Source of the DNA: Olivibacter jilunii
GTDB lineage: Bacteria > Bacteroidota > Bacteroidia > Sphingobacteriales > Sphingobacteriaceae
DNA length: 64,000 nt
NCBI RefSeq assembly: GCF_900607235.1
Contig: NZ_LR027853.1
Location: forward strand, 1-64,000
Reading direction: 5' to 3'
The notes beneath the pieces are model-generated. The model ran no database searches and had not been told where the DNA came from. It saw only the letters and a list, made by a program, of their open reading frames with translations. Positions 26,647-35,088 of this stretch are shown here, piece after piece; the first letter of the stretch is position 1; the number at the start of each line of letters is the position of its first letter. Position numbers and translations under genes: made by a program.

Positions 26647-26839
26647 AATATATTTCGTTCTTTATACGCTTAATTTAAATGTCTGGGTTTTCCTTCCGGG
26701 AAGGCAAGTATGGGAATATGTCATGCCGCTGGCTGGTTATACGCAAACTGTTACATGTTACATACTAGCAACGTATGTTGACAACGAGGTACCGAAAACG
26801 TTTGGGTGTTTCCTAACGGTTAGACAATATTCAATAAAA
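26647..26839. other. Spacer upstream of the minus-strand pump gene
   Basis: 193 bases between the Cys-rich small gene and the pump gene. No gene is visible. It contains a near-palindrome CCTTCCGGGAAGG at about 26692-26704 and repeats of TTACAT. It may hold a pump promoter or only be a leader. Confidence 0.3.
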
Positions 26840-27160
26840 CTAAGCGTTGATCTTTGGTGGTTGCCAGATACTTCCGCGATAATTGGAAAAGAATATAAGG
26901 TTACCCGAGAGGACTTTTTTCCGACTGAAGAACTTTAGAGGGGAGGTTAAATCGGGAAAACCTGAATAAAAAGAATTTATTGAAATGCTGCAACAGGTAC
27001 ACTGACAAAAAGGGGAGCAGTAATCATCACTGTCCTGATTGTGGCTGTGCGTTTGGAATGATGTGGTGCGCCGTTCTTCACATTCATTGGTAATGTCACT
27101 GCACGGCACCGTAAAAAGTGTCGAGAAATAAAATAATAATATGGTTGCAATCCATTTCAT
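26840..27160 (-). CDS. Small exported Cys-rich protein ending in a WQPP motif (paralogue 1)
   Basis: A 106-residue protein with a signal peptide (KWIATILLFYFSTLFTVPC). A Cys cluster CSPFCQCTCC lies near residue 50, and the C-terminus is SIWQPPKINA. The same layout (signal, Cys cluster, final WQPP) occurs in the proteins at 27483-27785 and 30114-30434, also beside RND metal pumps. I recall such proteins as a Bacteroidota family of unknown function (possibly DUF6660). The gene has a TACATTTG (-7) element at 27169-27176 and lies upstream of the pump gene. A metal-sensing or metal-handling periplasmic role is inference. Confidence 0.65.
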   Translation of the reverse strand: MKWIATILLFYFSTLFTVPCSDITNECEERRTTSFQTHSHNQDSDDYCSPFCQCTCCSISINSFYSGFPDLTSPLKFFSRKKVLSGNLIFFSNYRGSIWQPPKINA

Positions 27161-27482
27161 TCAATGCGCAAATGTATAAAATTTAGGGGAAATTAATTAA
27201 AAATTTAGCGTTTTTAGGATTTACCAGTGTAACATTTTCCTTGGTTTGTCATTTTATATACGCTAGCAACAAAAAAATGGGAGTTCATCAGTTTATCTGA
27301 ACAACCCTCAATAAAGACCTGTTTTTCGGGACCGAAAATTATAACCAATACGGATCATGGGTGTCGATTAGAAGGGAAATACTTTTTTTGTTATAGGATA
27401 TTCCACTTATATAGGAAAATACACGACTCTTTTTATTTTTGTAAATTGATTTTTTTATGTTTGCAGTAAATATCTATAGGAA
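27161..27482. promoter_or_regulatory. Divergent promoter region between two Cys-rich genes
   Basis: About 320 bases without a gene between divergently transcribed small genes. On the minus strand TACATTTG occurs at 27176-27169, nine bases before the ATG at 27160. On the plus strand TATTTTTG (27434-27441) and TATGTTTG (27456-27463) lie before the ATG at 27483. All match the Bacteroidota -7 consensus TAnnTTTG. The -33 elements are weak, which suggests activator control, perhaps by metal. Confidence 0.5.
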
Positions 27483-27785
27483 ATGAAGTTTGTCGCATAT
27501 ATACTGATCAGTCTCATTTTGACGGTGAGTGCGGTTTATGTGGACAATGACAATGTTCCTGTCAATAGTGTAACCAGACATGAACACTCAAAATCGAATC
27601 TCGGACACGATAAATGCGCCTCGCAGTGTAACATTTCAGTTTGTTTTCATTTTATAAATCTTGAGTCCGAGATTCCTGTCTTTGCATCCATTGAAAGTCC
27701 TGAAAAGCCACGGCCCTTCAATGTGCGCTTTGCAAAACTGTTATCTTCTTTAGAAGTCTGGCAACCTCCCAAATCCATCCTTTAA
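27483..27785 (+). CDS. Small exported Cys-rich protein ending in a WQPP motif (paralogue 2)
   Basis: A 100-residue protein with a hydrophobic N-terminus (VAYILISLILTVSAVYV). Spaced Cys residues follow (DKCASQCNISVCFHF), and the C-terminus is EVWQPPKSIL. It is the same architecture as the proteins at 26840-27160 and 30114-30434 but with a thinner Cys cluster. It is divergent from paralogue 1 and upstream of the CmoA/ICMT/HD genes. TATGTTTG at 27456-27463 is a good -7 element. Function unknown. Confidence 0.6.
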   Translation: MKFVAYILISLILTVSAVYVDNDNVPVNSVTRHEHSKSNLGHDKCASQCNISVCFHFINLESEIPVFASIESPEKPRPFNVRFAKLLSSLEVWQPPKSIL

Positions 27786-27953
27786 ACTTTAATTCAGCTC
27801 CGGATATCCGATCGATCGTGTCGTTCAGGTCCGGAATACTATGCTCTGGCCCTTTCGGGAACTTAAGACAACAATGAGGTGTTTTCCTCGATGTCGCTTA
27901 AGCTCCGGTAGTGGTCTCCTAATAACATAACGCATTATTGATAAAGTAATTAA

Positions 27954-28685
27954 ATGGAAAAAGATAAAATTTTTGAAGAAAAAAAACTGGGTGGACAGGA
28001 TTTCAAATTTGGTGAAAAGGTCGTACAGGTTTTTGATGATATGGTAAGTCGTTCCGTTCCGTTATATCCGGAAATTCAACGGATGGTCGCGGAGCTGGCT
28101 GCTACCTACAGTATGGAAGGAACCGACATTTACGATATGGGATGCTCTACAGGAACAACTTTTTTGGCACTGGATCCGATTGTGCCGGAATCGGTATCCT
28201 TTGTAGGTATCGATAATTCCCAGGAGATGTTGGATAAGTGTGAGCAGCGCTTTCGGGAAAAAAACATAAAGCGTATCTATACGCTGAAGTATGCCGATCT
28301 CAACGGAACCGTATCCGTTAGCAATGCATCGATCGTAATTATGTGCCTGACACTGCAATTTGTACGGCCCATGAACAGGCAGCGTATGCTCGAGTCTATT
28401 TTTGAGGGAGTGATCCCGGGAGGATGTGTTTTACTGGTGGAAAAAGTGCTGGCAGAGGACAGTGATTTCAACCGTGATTTTATCGATTTCTATTACCAGA
28501 TGAAAAGAAGAAACGATTATTCTGATCTGGAGATCGCCAGAAAAAGGGAAGCGCTTGAAAATGTGCTGGTTCCCTATAAAACCAGCGAAAACATCGCGAT
28601 GCTCCGGCAGGTGGGCTTTTCCCGGTGCGAGATTTTTTTCAAATGGTACAATTTCGTGGGTATAATAGCAAAAAAGGGTATATGA
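27954..28685 (+). CDS. cmoA: CmoA-like carboxy-SAM synthase / methyltransferase
   Basis: A 243-residue class I SAM-fold protein. The N-terminal FDDMVSRSVPLYPEIQRM, motif I YDMGCSTGTTFLAL, and the C-terminal FKWYNFVGIIA are characteristic of CmoA. In E. coli CmoA turns SAM and prephenate into carboxy-SAM for CmoB, which modifies tRNA wobble uridine. No CmoB is present in the window. Here the gene overlaps an isoprenylcysteine-methyltransferase-like gene by 4 nt and lies within a metal-resistance block, which is a strange home for a tRNA gene. Identity by motif is good, function in this setting is open. Confidence 0.75.
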   Translation: MEKDKIFEEKKLGGQDFKFGEKVVQVFDDMVSRSVPLYPEIQRMVAELAATYSMEGTDIYDMGCSTGTTFLALDPIVPESVSFVGIDNSQEMLDKCEQRFREKNIKRIYTLKYADLNGTVSVSNASIVIMCLTLQFVRPMNRQRMLESIFEGVIPGGCVLLVEKVLAEDSDFNRDFIDFYYQMKRRNDYSDLEIARKREALENVLVPYKTSENIAMLRQVGFSRCEIFFKWYNFVGIIAKKGI

Positions 28686-29398
28686 TAGGGATTGGTTCGT
28701 TTTTTTTTAAATATAGAAACGTTGTTTTTATATTTCTCTACCTGACACTGTTCCTGCCTTCTCCTGCGATTGCTGATCCGGTTTCTGAAGGCTGGATCAC
28801 TGTTGCTGTCGGATTATTGATCAGTCTGTGCGGCCAACTGGTCAGGGGCGCTACAATCGGGATGTCCTATATTATCAGAGGGGGAAGGGATGGCCGTGTT
28901 TACGCTGAGGGCCTGGTCACCGAGGGTATTTTTTCCCATGCAAGAAACCCTTTATATATCGGTAACATTTTAATGTTGTTGGGTATGGGGATTCTGGCAA
29001 ATTCACTGCTGTTTGTGCTGGTGGTGATGCCCTTTTTCTGTTTTATTTACCAATCGATCGTACTGGCCGAGGAAGCCTTTTTGCGGAATAAGTTCGGGGA
29101 AAATTACGACCTCTACTGTAAGGACACCAATAGGTGGATGCTCCGACTTCAAGGGATCGGGAAGACATTCAGATCAATGCGATTCAATTGGAAGAGGTGG
29201 ATCGTCAAGGAGTACAATACGCTATTCATCTGGCTTACAGCGATGGTCCTGCTGTTTTTTTTCAGGTACCCGGCATTCGTGCCGTCAGGTGAGCATGAGA
29301 AACATATGCTGTTAATGGTTATGGTCGGATGTCTCTCCATCGGTTACGTTTTTGTGCGCTGGAACAAAAAACGGGGACCATGGCGGGACGTAAATTAA
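28682..29398 (+). CDS. Isoprenylcysteine carboxyl methyltransferase (ICMT)-like membrane protein
   Basis: A 238-residue polytopic membrane protein. ATG at 28682 overlaps the CmoA stop (ATGA). There are about five hydrophobic segments. The ICMT/phospholipid methyltransferase signature GIFSHARNPLYIGNILMLLG and the following EEAFLRNKFGENYDLYCK are present. The ICMT superfamily methylates small molecules or protein C-termini at the membrane using SAM. The co-occurrence with a SAM-modifying CmoA-like protein is notable. The true substrate is not evident. The C-terminal 60 residues hold two more hydrophobic stretches. Confidence 0.8.
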   Translation: MIGIGSFFFKYRNVVFIFLYLTLFLPSPAIADPVSEGWITVAVGLLISLCGQLVRGATIGMSYIIRGGRDGRVYAEGLVTEGIFSHARNPLYIGNILMLLGMGILANSLLFVLVVMPFFCFIYQSIVLAEEAFLRNKFGENYDLYCKDTNRWMLRLQGIGKTFRSMRFNWKRWIVKEYNTLFIWLTAMVLLFFFRYPAFVPSGEHEKHMLLMVMVGCLSIGYVFVRWNKKRGPWRDVN

Positions 29399-29407
29399 GC
29401 TTTGCAA

Positions 29408-30001
29408 ATGGAAACACAATTGCTGAGTAAGCTGGAACAATATGTGGTGACATTATTGAGGGGAAATTTGCCGAAAAATATGTTTTACCACAACATCGGT
29501 CATACCAGAAACGTCGTTGCCGGATGTGCAGAGCTGGCTGCTGCCATGACGTTGAGCGAAAAGGAGACAAAAATAATATTGGTTGCAGCATGGCTGCACG
29601 ATACAGGGTATGTCTCCGGCTATCGTGACCACGAAAGGTACAGCATAATTTTAGCTAGCGGCCTATTGCAACGAATGGCACTGACCGGAGAAGAAATCAA
29701 AGACGTGTGCACCTGCATTGAGGCAACACGTATGCCGCAGTCGCCCCAGAGCGAGCTGGAGGAGATTCTGTGCGATGCGGATATGAGGCATCTTTCCCTT
29801 CCCGGCTATATCGATGACCTCAAACTGTTACGGCTGGAATGGCATGCCATGTTGGGTATGTCTTTCAGTGATAGCGAATGGTATGAGGTAAATCGGAAGT
29901 TTCTGAAGGAACATACCTATTTTACGGACCATGCCCGTCAGGTATGGGAAATGGGGAAAAGAAAGAATGTTGGGAAATTGGATCAGCTATTGTCCCTTTA
30001 A
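29408..30001 (+). CDS. HD domain phosphohydrolase
   Basis: A 197-residue protein. The start is the ATG at 29408 (an upstream TTG at 29402 is unlikely). HD-domain residues are visible: FYHNIGHTRNV, VAAWLHDTGYV, ACAE-like helix residues, and a later DADMRHLS region. This metal-dependent fold hydrolyses phosphate esters in nucleotides or signalling molecules. It lies 9 nt after the ICMT-like gene and so belongs to the CmoA-ICMT-HD unit. Substrate unknown. Confidence 0.8.
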   Translation: METQLLSKLEQYVVTLLRGNLPKNMFYHNIGHTRNVVAGCAELAAAMTLSEKETKIILVAAWLHDTGYVSGYRDHERYSIILASGLLQRMALTGEEIKDVCTCIEATRMPQSPQSELEEILCDADMRHLSLPGYIDDLKLLRLEWHAMLGMSFSDSEWYEVNRKFLKEHTYFTDHARQVWEMGKRKNVGKLDQLLSL

Positions 30002-30046
30002 ACGGCTACCCCAACTTTTTGGTTTAATATTTGTTGGAAAGCTGTA

Positions 30047-30070
30047 AAAAAAATATAGCTATATTTTTTT
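30047..30070. promoter_or_regulatory. 24-bp perfect palindrome, candidate operator
   Basis: Positions 30047-30070 are perfectly palindromic around AGCT (A-run, TATAGCTATA, T-run). It overlaps the expected -33 region of the promoter whose -7 element TAATTTTG lies at 30087-30094. This is a typical place for a repressor or metal regulator. It could instead terminate the HD gene transcript. Confidence 0.5.
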
Positions 30071-30086
30071 ACCGGTAAAAATTATT

Positions 30087-30094
30087 TAATTTTG
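30087..30094 (+). promoter_or_regulatory. -7 promoter element TAATTTTG
   Basis: It matches the Bacteroidota consensus TAnnTTTG, 19 nt before the ATG at 30114, and would drive the second efflux cluster. Confidence 0.5.
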
Positions 30095-30113
30095 TGGTAG
30101 GCTATTGAGTAAA

Positions 30114-30434
30114 ATGAGAATTGTTTCATTGATCTGTATATTGATTGTTTGTATTCAAAGCGCTTTGCCGTGTTCTGATACCGGTATGGGTATTTCCAAA
30201 TCCCCGAGTGAGCGTGCCGATATTTACAGTAATCTCAGCGACAATAGCCACCAGAGCGATGGGTGCGCCCCATTCTGCCAGTGTAGCTGTTGTGCTACCC
30301 ACCTGATTCAATATCCGGCAATGGTCTATAACATATTCATCCCCGAAAAAGTTAACGATTATGTCGTATATACTTCCACCGATGCTTTGCAGATTCCCAC
30401 TGAGGTCTGGCAACCCCCTCAATTAACTGCCTAA
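30114..30434 (+). CDS. Small exported Cys-rich protein ending in a WQPP motif (paralogue 3)
   Basis: A 106-residue protein. The ATG at 30114 is preferred to the TTG at 30105. It has a signal peptide (RIVSLICILIVCIQSALPC), a Cys cluster CAPFCQCSCC near residue 55 and the C-terminus EVWQPPQLTA. It is very close in design to the protein at 26840-27160. It is first in the plus-strand efflux cluster. Its promoter has a 24-bp palindrome in the -33 region. A periplasmic metal-binding or signalling role is inferred from context only. Confidence 0.65.
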   Translation: MRIVSLICILIVCIQSALPCSDTGMGISKSPSERADIYSNLSDNSHQSDGCAPFCQCSCCATHLIQYPAMVYNIFIPEKVNDYVVYTSTDALQIPTEVWQPPQLTA

Positions 30435-30515
30435 AATCCCTTTTTAGTTAAACAGAAAATATCCCGTTGGCGGATATTACCGTATTTATTTATTTATTAT
30501 TTCAATTAGAAGGTA

Positions 30516-30689
30516 ATGGCTGGTAAGAAACCATACCGGAGAAACGAAATAAGACAGCGCCCTTCGGCCAAATACCAAAAGCCGAAGTGGATGAAGGTTA
30601 TAAGACTGATCAGCCTTATAATAATTTCCCTGCTGACGGCATTTGCCTTGGTAGCGCTTGTCTTACATTTTATCTCGCATCTCAAATAG
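30516..30689 (+). CDS. Small basic single-pass membrane protein
   Basis: A 57-residue protein that lies between the Cys-rich gene and the pump gene. The first half is very basic (GKKPYRRNEIRQRPSAKYQK) and the second is one transmembrane helix (LISLIIISLLTAFALVALVL). The stop at 30687-30689 is 4 nt before the pump start at 30694, and AAGGTA precedes the ATG. It resembles the protein at 40381-40584 in layout and could be a small accessory subunit of the efflux system. Confidence 0.55.
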   Translation: MAGKKPYRRNEIRQRPSAKYQKPKWMKVIRLISLIIISLLTAFALVALVLHFISHLK

Positions 30690-30693
30690 TTAT

Positions 30694-33600
30694 ATGCTTA
30701 ATAAAATAATAAAATTCTCAATAGAGAATAAACTCATAATTGCACTGATGACCCTGGGACTGATATTCTGGGGAGTGTACTCCTTAAAGAGGTTGCCGAT
30801 CGATGCCACACCCGATATAACCAACAATCAGGTCCAGGTTATCACACTGAGCCCATCACTGGCTACACCGGAGGTGGAACGGCTGATCTCCTTTCCAGTC
30901 GAACAGACGATGTCAACCATTCCGGAAATTGAACAGGTACGTTCGATCTCCCGTTTTGGTCTTTCGGTCGTCACAATCGTATTCCACGATGATGTTGATA
31001 TTTACTGGGCGCGTCAACAGGTAAATGAAAAATTGGTAGAGGCCGCGAATAATATACCGCCTGAGATCGGTAAGCCCGAGATATCTCCCATTTCCACTGG
31101 ATTGGGGGAAATCTATCAATATGTTGTCCATGCAAAGCCCGGCTACGAAAAAAAATATGATGCGCGGGAGTTGCGCACCATTCAGGACTGGGTTGTCCGC
31201 CGCCAGTTGCTTGGAACACCCGGTGTTGCCGAGGTCAACAGTTTTGGGGGGCTGCTCAAGCAATTCGAAATAGCGCTTGATCCCGATAAACTGAACAGCT
31301 ATAATTTGAGTATTACCGATGTCTTCGGCGCTCTGGAGCGTAATAACCAGAATACCGGTGGCGCTTATATCGATAAAAAGCCCAACGCCTATTTTATCAG
31401 GAGCGAAGGCCTTGTCGGCAGCCTGGACGATATCAGAAAAATAGTTGTCAAAAAGCAGGCAGATCAGGTGCCGGTACTTATCGAGGATATCGCTACAGTC
31501 CAGCTGGGAAATGCCGTCCGCTACGGAGCCCTCACCCGTGCAACAAAAAAATCAAAGGGCGAGGCTGTAGGTGGTATCGTGATGATGTTGAAAGGTTCGA
31601 ACGCAAAGGAAGTTGTTGCAAGCGTTAAAGAACGTATTGATCGCATTAACAAGACGCTGCCTGAAGGCGTAACGATCGAAGCCTTTCTTGATAGGAGCGC
31701 TTTGGTTGACCGGGCGATCGGTACCGTTGCCAAGAACCTGATAGAAGGTGCGCTCATTGTTATATTTGTCCTGGTACTTTTCCTGGGCAACCTGCGGGCG
31801 GGTATTATCGTTGCCTCGGTTATTCCACTTTCCATGCTTTTCGCCATCTCCATGATGAACTTATTCGGCGTGAGCGGAAACCTGATGAGCCTAGGGGCGA
31901 TCGATTTCGGATTGATCGTCGATGGCGCAGTCATAATTGTCGAGGCGACCATGCACCATCTGGGGTTGTGGAAAGGAAGCAACAGGCTGAACCAATCGGA
32001 GATGGATGCTGAAGTCTACGAATCGGCATCGAAGATCCGCTCGGCAGCGGCCTTCGGTGAGATCATTATCCTGATCGTATATTTACCGATCCTTGCTCTG
32101 GTGGGTATTGAAGGGAAGATGTTCGGCCCGATGGCACAGACCGTGTCCTTTGCGATACTCGGTGCCTTTCTGTTATCCCTGACCTATGTACCCATGGTAT
32201 CATCGGTAGTATTGAGTAAGAAAATCGAACATAAACGCACCTTCTCCGACCGTATGATGGATTTTTTCCATCGTTATTATGAGCCCATATTGAAGCTGGC
32301 ATTACGGAACAAGGCGAAGGTCGTACTTTCAGCAGTCGTGCTATTGGCAGTAAGCATTTTTATTTTTTCAAGAATGGGAGGTGAATTTATCCCGACACTC
32401 GAAGAAGGAGACTTTGCCGTGGAAACCCGTTTGTTAACGGGGAGCTCACTGAGCCAGAGTATCGATAAGGTGAACCAGGCCTCTGCCATACTGATCAATA
32501 AGTTTCCGGAAGTGGTCGAGGTGGTTGGGAAAATAGGTGCCGCCGAGATCCCGACCGATCCAATGCCGATGGAGGCGACCGATCTGACCGTGATATTGAA
32601 GGATAAAGACGAATGGGTTTCTGCTGAAGGACGGGAAGATCTGGCCAACAAGATGGCTGAGGCGCTGGAACCTGTTACAGGTGTTACGTTCGGATTTTCG
32701 CAGCCCATTCAGCTCCGGTCCAATGAGCTCATCTCGGGTGTTCGCCAGGATATCGGTATTAAAATTTTCGGTGAAGACCTCGATCAGCTTGCCAGGCTGT
32801 CACAGGAAGTTGGGAAATTGGCCGGGTCCGTCCAAGGTGCGGCGGACATTTATGTGGAACAGGCAACAGGTCTGCCCCAGATTGTGGTAAAAATCGATCG
32901 GGCCCAGCTGGCCCGCTTCGGAGTTGATGTCCAGGCCGTAAACGAAGCGGTGAACGCCGCCTTTGCCGGTCAGTCTGCCGGTTTGGTCTATGAGGGCGAA
33001 CGCCGTTTCGATATGGTTGTACGTCTGGATACCGCTTACAGAAAGGATATCGAAAATGTACGTAATATATATGTATCCTCACCCGATGGTGAACGCATAC
33101 CCTTATCGCAGTTGGCCTCTGTTGATTTTCAGGTAGGACCCAACCAGATACAGCGCGAAGATACCAAACGCCGGATTATCGTTGGGCTGAACGTGCGTGG
33201 CAGGGATATTGAAAGTGTGGTTGAAGAAATACAGCAGAAAATCAATCAGCGGATCAAGTTGCCTACGGGATATTACATAACCTACGGTGGCCAATTTGAA
33301 AACCTTCAGGCGGCGAGTAAACGGTTGTCCGTGGCCGTTCCCGGAGCCCTACTGCTGATCCTGACCTTGCTGTACTTTACATTCGGTTCTGTAAAACAAT
33401 CCCTTTTGATCTTTACAGCAATACCGATGGCTGCTATAGGCGGTGTTTTTGCACTTCTGCTACGCGGAATGCCCTTTAGCATTTCCGCTGGTGTTGGTTT
33501 CATCGCATTATTTTGTGTTGCTGTTTTAAATGGTATTGTGCTCATTACTGAGTTCAACCGTCTTAAGAATGATGGGATCGAGGACCTGAATGAAATTATC

Positions 33601-35082
33601 CTCAAGGCTACCTCCGTGCGGTTAAGGCCCGTACTGATGACCGCCACCGTTGCTTCGCTCGGTTTTATGCCCATGGCGCTTTCTACGGCAGCTGGTGCCG
33701 AGGTTCAAAAACCACTGGCCACAGTAGTGATCGGTGGTCTGGTTACTTCTACTATCCTCACACTTTTGGTTTTACCTGTACTATATACCTACTTCGAAAG
33801 GATACGGTTCGGTAAGCTAAACAAGAATAGCGCAGTCGGTCTGATTTTGTTGCTGCTTTTGGCAATGCCTTACCGGGGACAAAGTCAAACCGCGGAGCCG
33901 GTGGACACCAAGGTGCTGACCATGGAGGAGGCCATTCAGTTGGCCCTGCAGAACAATCCTGCCGTCCGCGTTTCTACGTTACAGATCGATCAGCAGAAGG
34001 CCTTGCGGGGAGCAACATTTGATCTGGGAAAGACTTCGGTAGATCTGCAATACGGACAGATGAATACCATCAAAAGGGATAACAATATTTCTGTTTCCCA
34101 AGGGATTCCCAATCCCGTTCTCTTTGCCAAACAGCGGAAACTGGTCGAGGAGCAGGTGAAGAGCGGAGAATACAATCTGGGAATTACCGAAAATGATCTC
34201 ATCTACCAGGTGAGGGCTGCTTATGGGCAATTAAATTATTTCCTCTCGCTCGAAAAGCTTTTTGAGCGCCAGGACTCTATCTATAGTGGCTTCCTTAAAG
34301 CATCGTCCATCCGGTACCGGACCGGTGAAACGAACCTCTTGGAGCGGACAACCGCAGAAACCCAGCTCAATGAGATCCGCAACAGATTGGAGAAGAACCG
34401 TTCGGATATATTGATATACAAGGCGGAGCTCAGGCGTTTGCTGCGTACGGACGACAGCGTTATGATCGCAGACGATAGCCTAAAGAGGCAGGTATGGAAT
34501 CCTGAGGAAGGTCCGGGTGCATCGAATAACCCCTTGCTCCTCTTTAGAAAACAACAGGTAGCGGTGGCGGACAGGAATGTAGGGGTCGAACGCGCAAAAT
34601 CGGGCCCCGATTTTAGTATCGGTTATTTCAATCAATCAATTATCGGAAGTCAGAACGTGAACGGCAATGAGGTGTATTTTGATGCCGGTAAGCGTTTTCA
34701 GGGTGTTCAGGTCGGCGTTTCCCTGCCACTGTTCTTCCGGCCTTTTTCGAGCAGGGTCAGGGCGGCAAAGATCGGCAAACAGGTCGCCCAATCGGAAGCG
34801 GAACTGACTGAAGTAAATCTCAGCTCCCAATATCAGCAGGCACGTCAGGATTTTTTCAAAAACCTGCGGAGTATCGAGTATTATGAAGCCAGCGCGCTGC
34901 CCAATGTGGAGCTGATTCTCAGGCAATCGCAGATAGCCTTCCAGAATGGGGAGATTGGTTATGTTGAATTCAGTGTTGCATTGCGGACCTATACCGATAT
35001 CAGGTTTGCCTATCTGCAGGCACTGAACCAGTACAATCAGTCGGTTTATACCTTACAGTATTTAACAGGAAACAATCAATAA
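30694..35082 (+). CDS. czcA: CzcA-type RND metal pump fused to a TolC-like outer-membrane factor (second copy)
   Basis: A 1462-residue paralogue of the protein at 22327-26646. The start is the ATG at 30694 (MLNKIIKFSI), aligned with that paralogue. A TTG at 30658 is rejected. The N-terminal about 1040 residues form the RND pump, with PDITNNQVQV and the TM4 signature starting at Asp404 (DFGLIVDGAVIIVEAT), the CzcA-like divalent-metal type. Residues about 1047-1064 are a second signal-peptide-like segment (LILLLLLAMPYRGQSQ), then the TolC domain to the end. The adaptor gene starts 6 nt later. It forms a whole tripartite pump from two genes. Confidence 0.9.
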   Translation: MLNKIIKFSIENKLIIALMTLGLIFWGVYSLKRLPIDATPDITNNQVQVITLSPSLATPEVERLISFPVEQTMSTIPEIEQVRSISRFGLSVVTIVFHDDVDIYWARQQVNEKLVEAANNIPPEIGKPEISPISTGLGEIYQYVVHAKPGYEKKYDARELRTIQDWVVRRQLLGTPGVAEVNSFGGLLKQFEIALDPDKLNSYNLSITDVFGALERNNQNTGGAYIDKKPNAYFIRSEGLVGSLDDIRKIVVKKQADQVPVLIEDIATVQLGNAVRYGALTRATKKSKGEAVGGIVMMLKGSNAKEVVASVKERIDRINKTLPEGVTIEAFLDRSALVDRAIGTVAKNLIEGALIVIFVLVLFLGNLRAGIIVASVIPLSMLFAISMMNLFGVSGNLMSLGAIDFGLIVDGAVIIVEATMHHLGLWKGSNRLNQSEMDAEVYESASKIRSAAAFGEIIILIVYLPILALVGIEGKMFGPMAQTVSFAILGAFLLSLTYVPMVSSVVLSKKIEHKRTFSDRMMDFFHRYYEPILKLALRNKAKVVLSAVVLLAVSIFIFSRMGGEFIPTLEEGDFAVETRLLTGSSLSQSIDKVNQASAILINKFPEVVEVVGKIGAAEIPTDPMPMEATDLTVILKDKDEWVSAEGREDLANKMAEALEPVTGVTFGFSQPIQLRSNELISGVRQDIGIKIFGEDLDQLARLSQEVGKLAGSVQGAADIYVEQATGLPQIVVKIDRAQLARFGVDVQAVNEAVNAAFAGQSAGLVYEGERRFDMVVRLDTAYRKDIENVRNIYVSSPDGERIPLSQLASVDFQVGPNQIQREDTKRRIIVGLNVRGRDIESVVEEIQQKINQRIKLPTGYYITYGGQFENLQAASKRLSVAVPGALLLILTLLYFTFGSVKQSLLIFTAIPMAAIGGVFALLLRGMPFSISAGVGFIALFCVAVLNGIVLITEFNRLKNDGIEDLNEIILKATSVRLRPVLMTATVASLGFMPMALSTAAGAEVQKPLATVVIGGLVTSTILTLLVLPVLYTYFERIRFGKLNKNSAVGLILLLLLAMPYRGQSQTAEPVDTKVLTMEEAIQLALQNNPAVRVSTLQIDQQKALRGATFDLGKTSVDLQYGQMNTIKRDNNISVSQGIPNPVLFAKQRKLVEEQVKSGEYNLGITENDLIYQVRAAYGQLNYFLSLEKLFERQDSIYSGFLKASSIRYRTGETNLLERTTAETQLNEIRNRLEKNRSDILIYKAELRRLLRTDDSVMIADDSLKRQVWNPEEGPGASNNPLLLFRKQQVAVADRNVGVERAKSGPDFSIGYFNQSIIGSQNVNGNEVYFDAGKRFQGVQVGVSLPLFFRPFSSRVRAAKIGKQVAQSEAELTEVNLSSQYQQARQDFFKNLRSIEYYEASALPNVELILRQSQIAFQNGEIGYVEFSVALRTYTDIRFAYLQALNQYNQSVYTLQYLTGNNQ

Positions 35083-35088
35083 AAAAAT

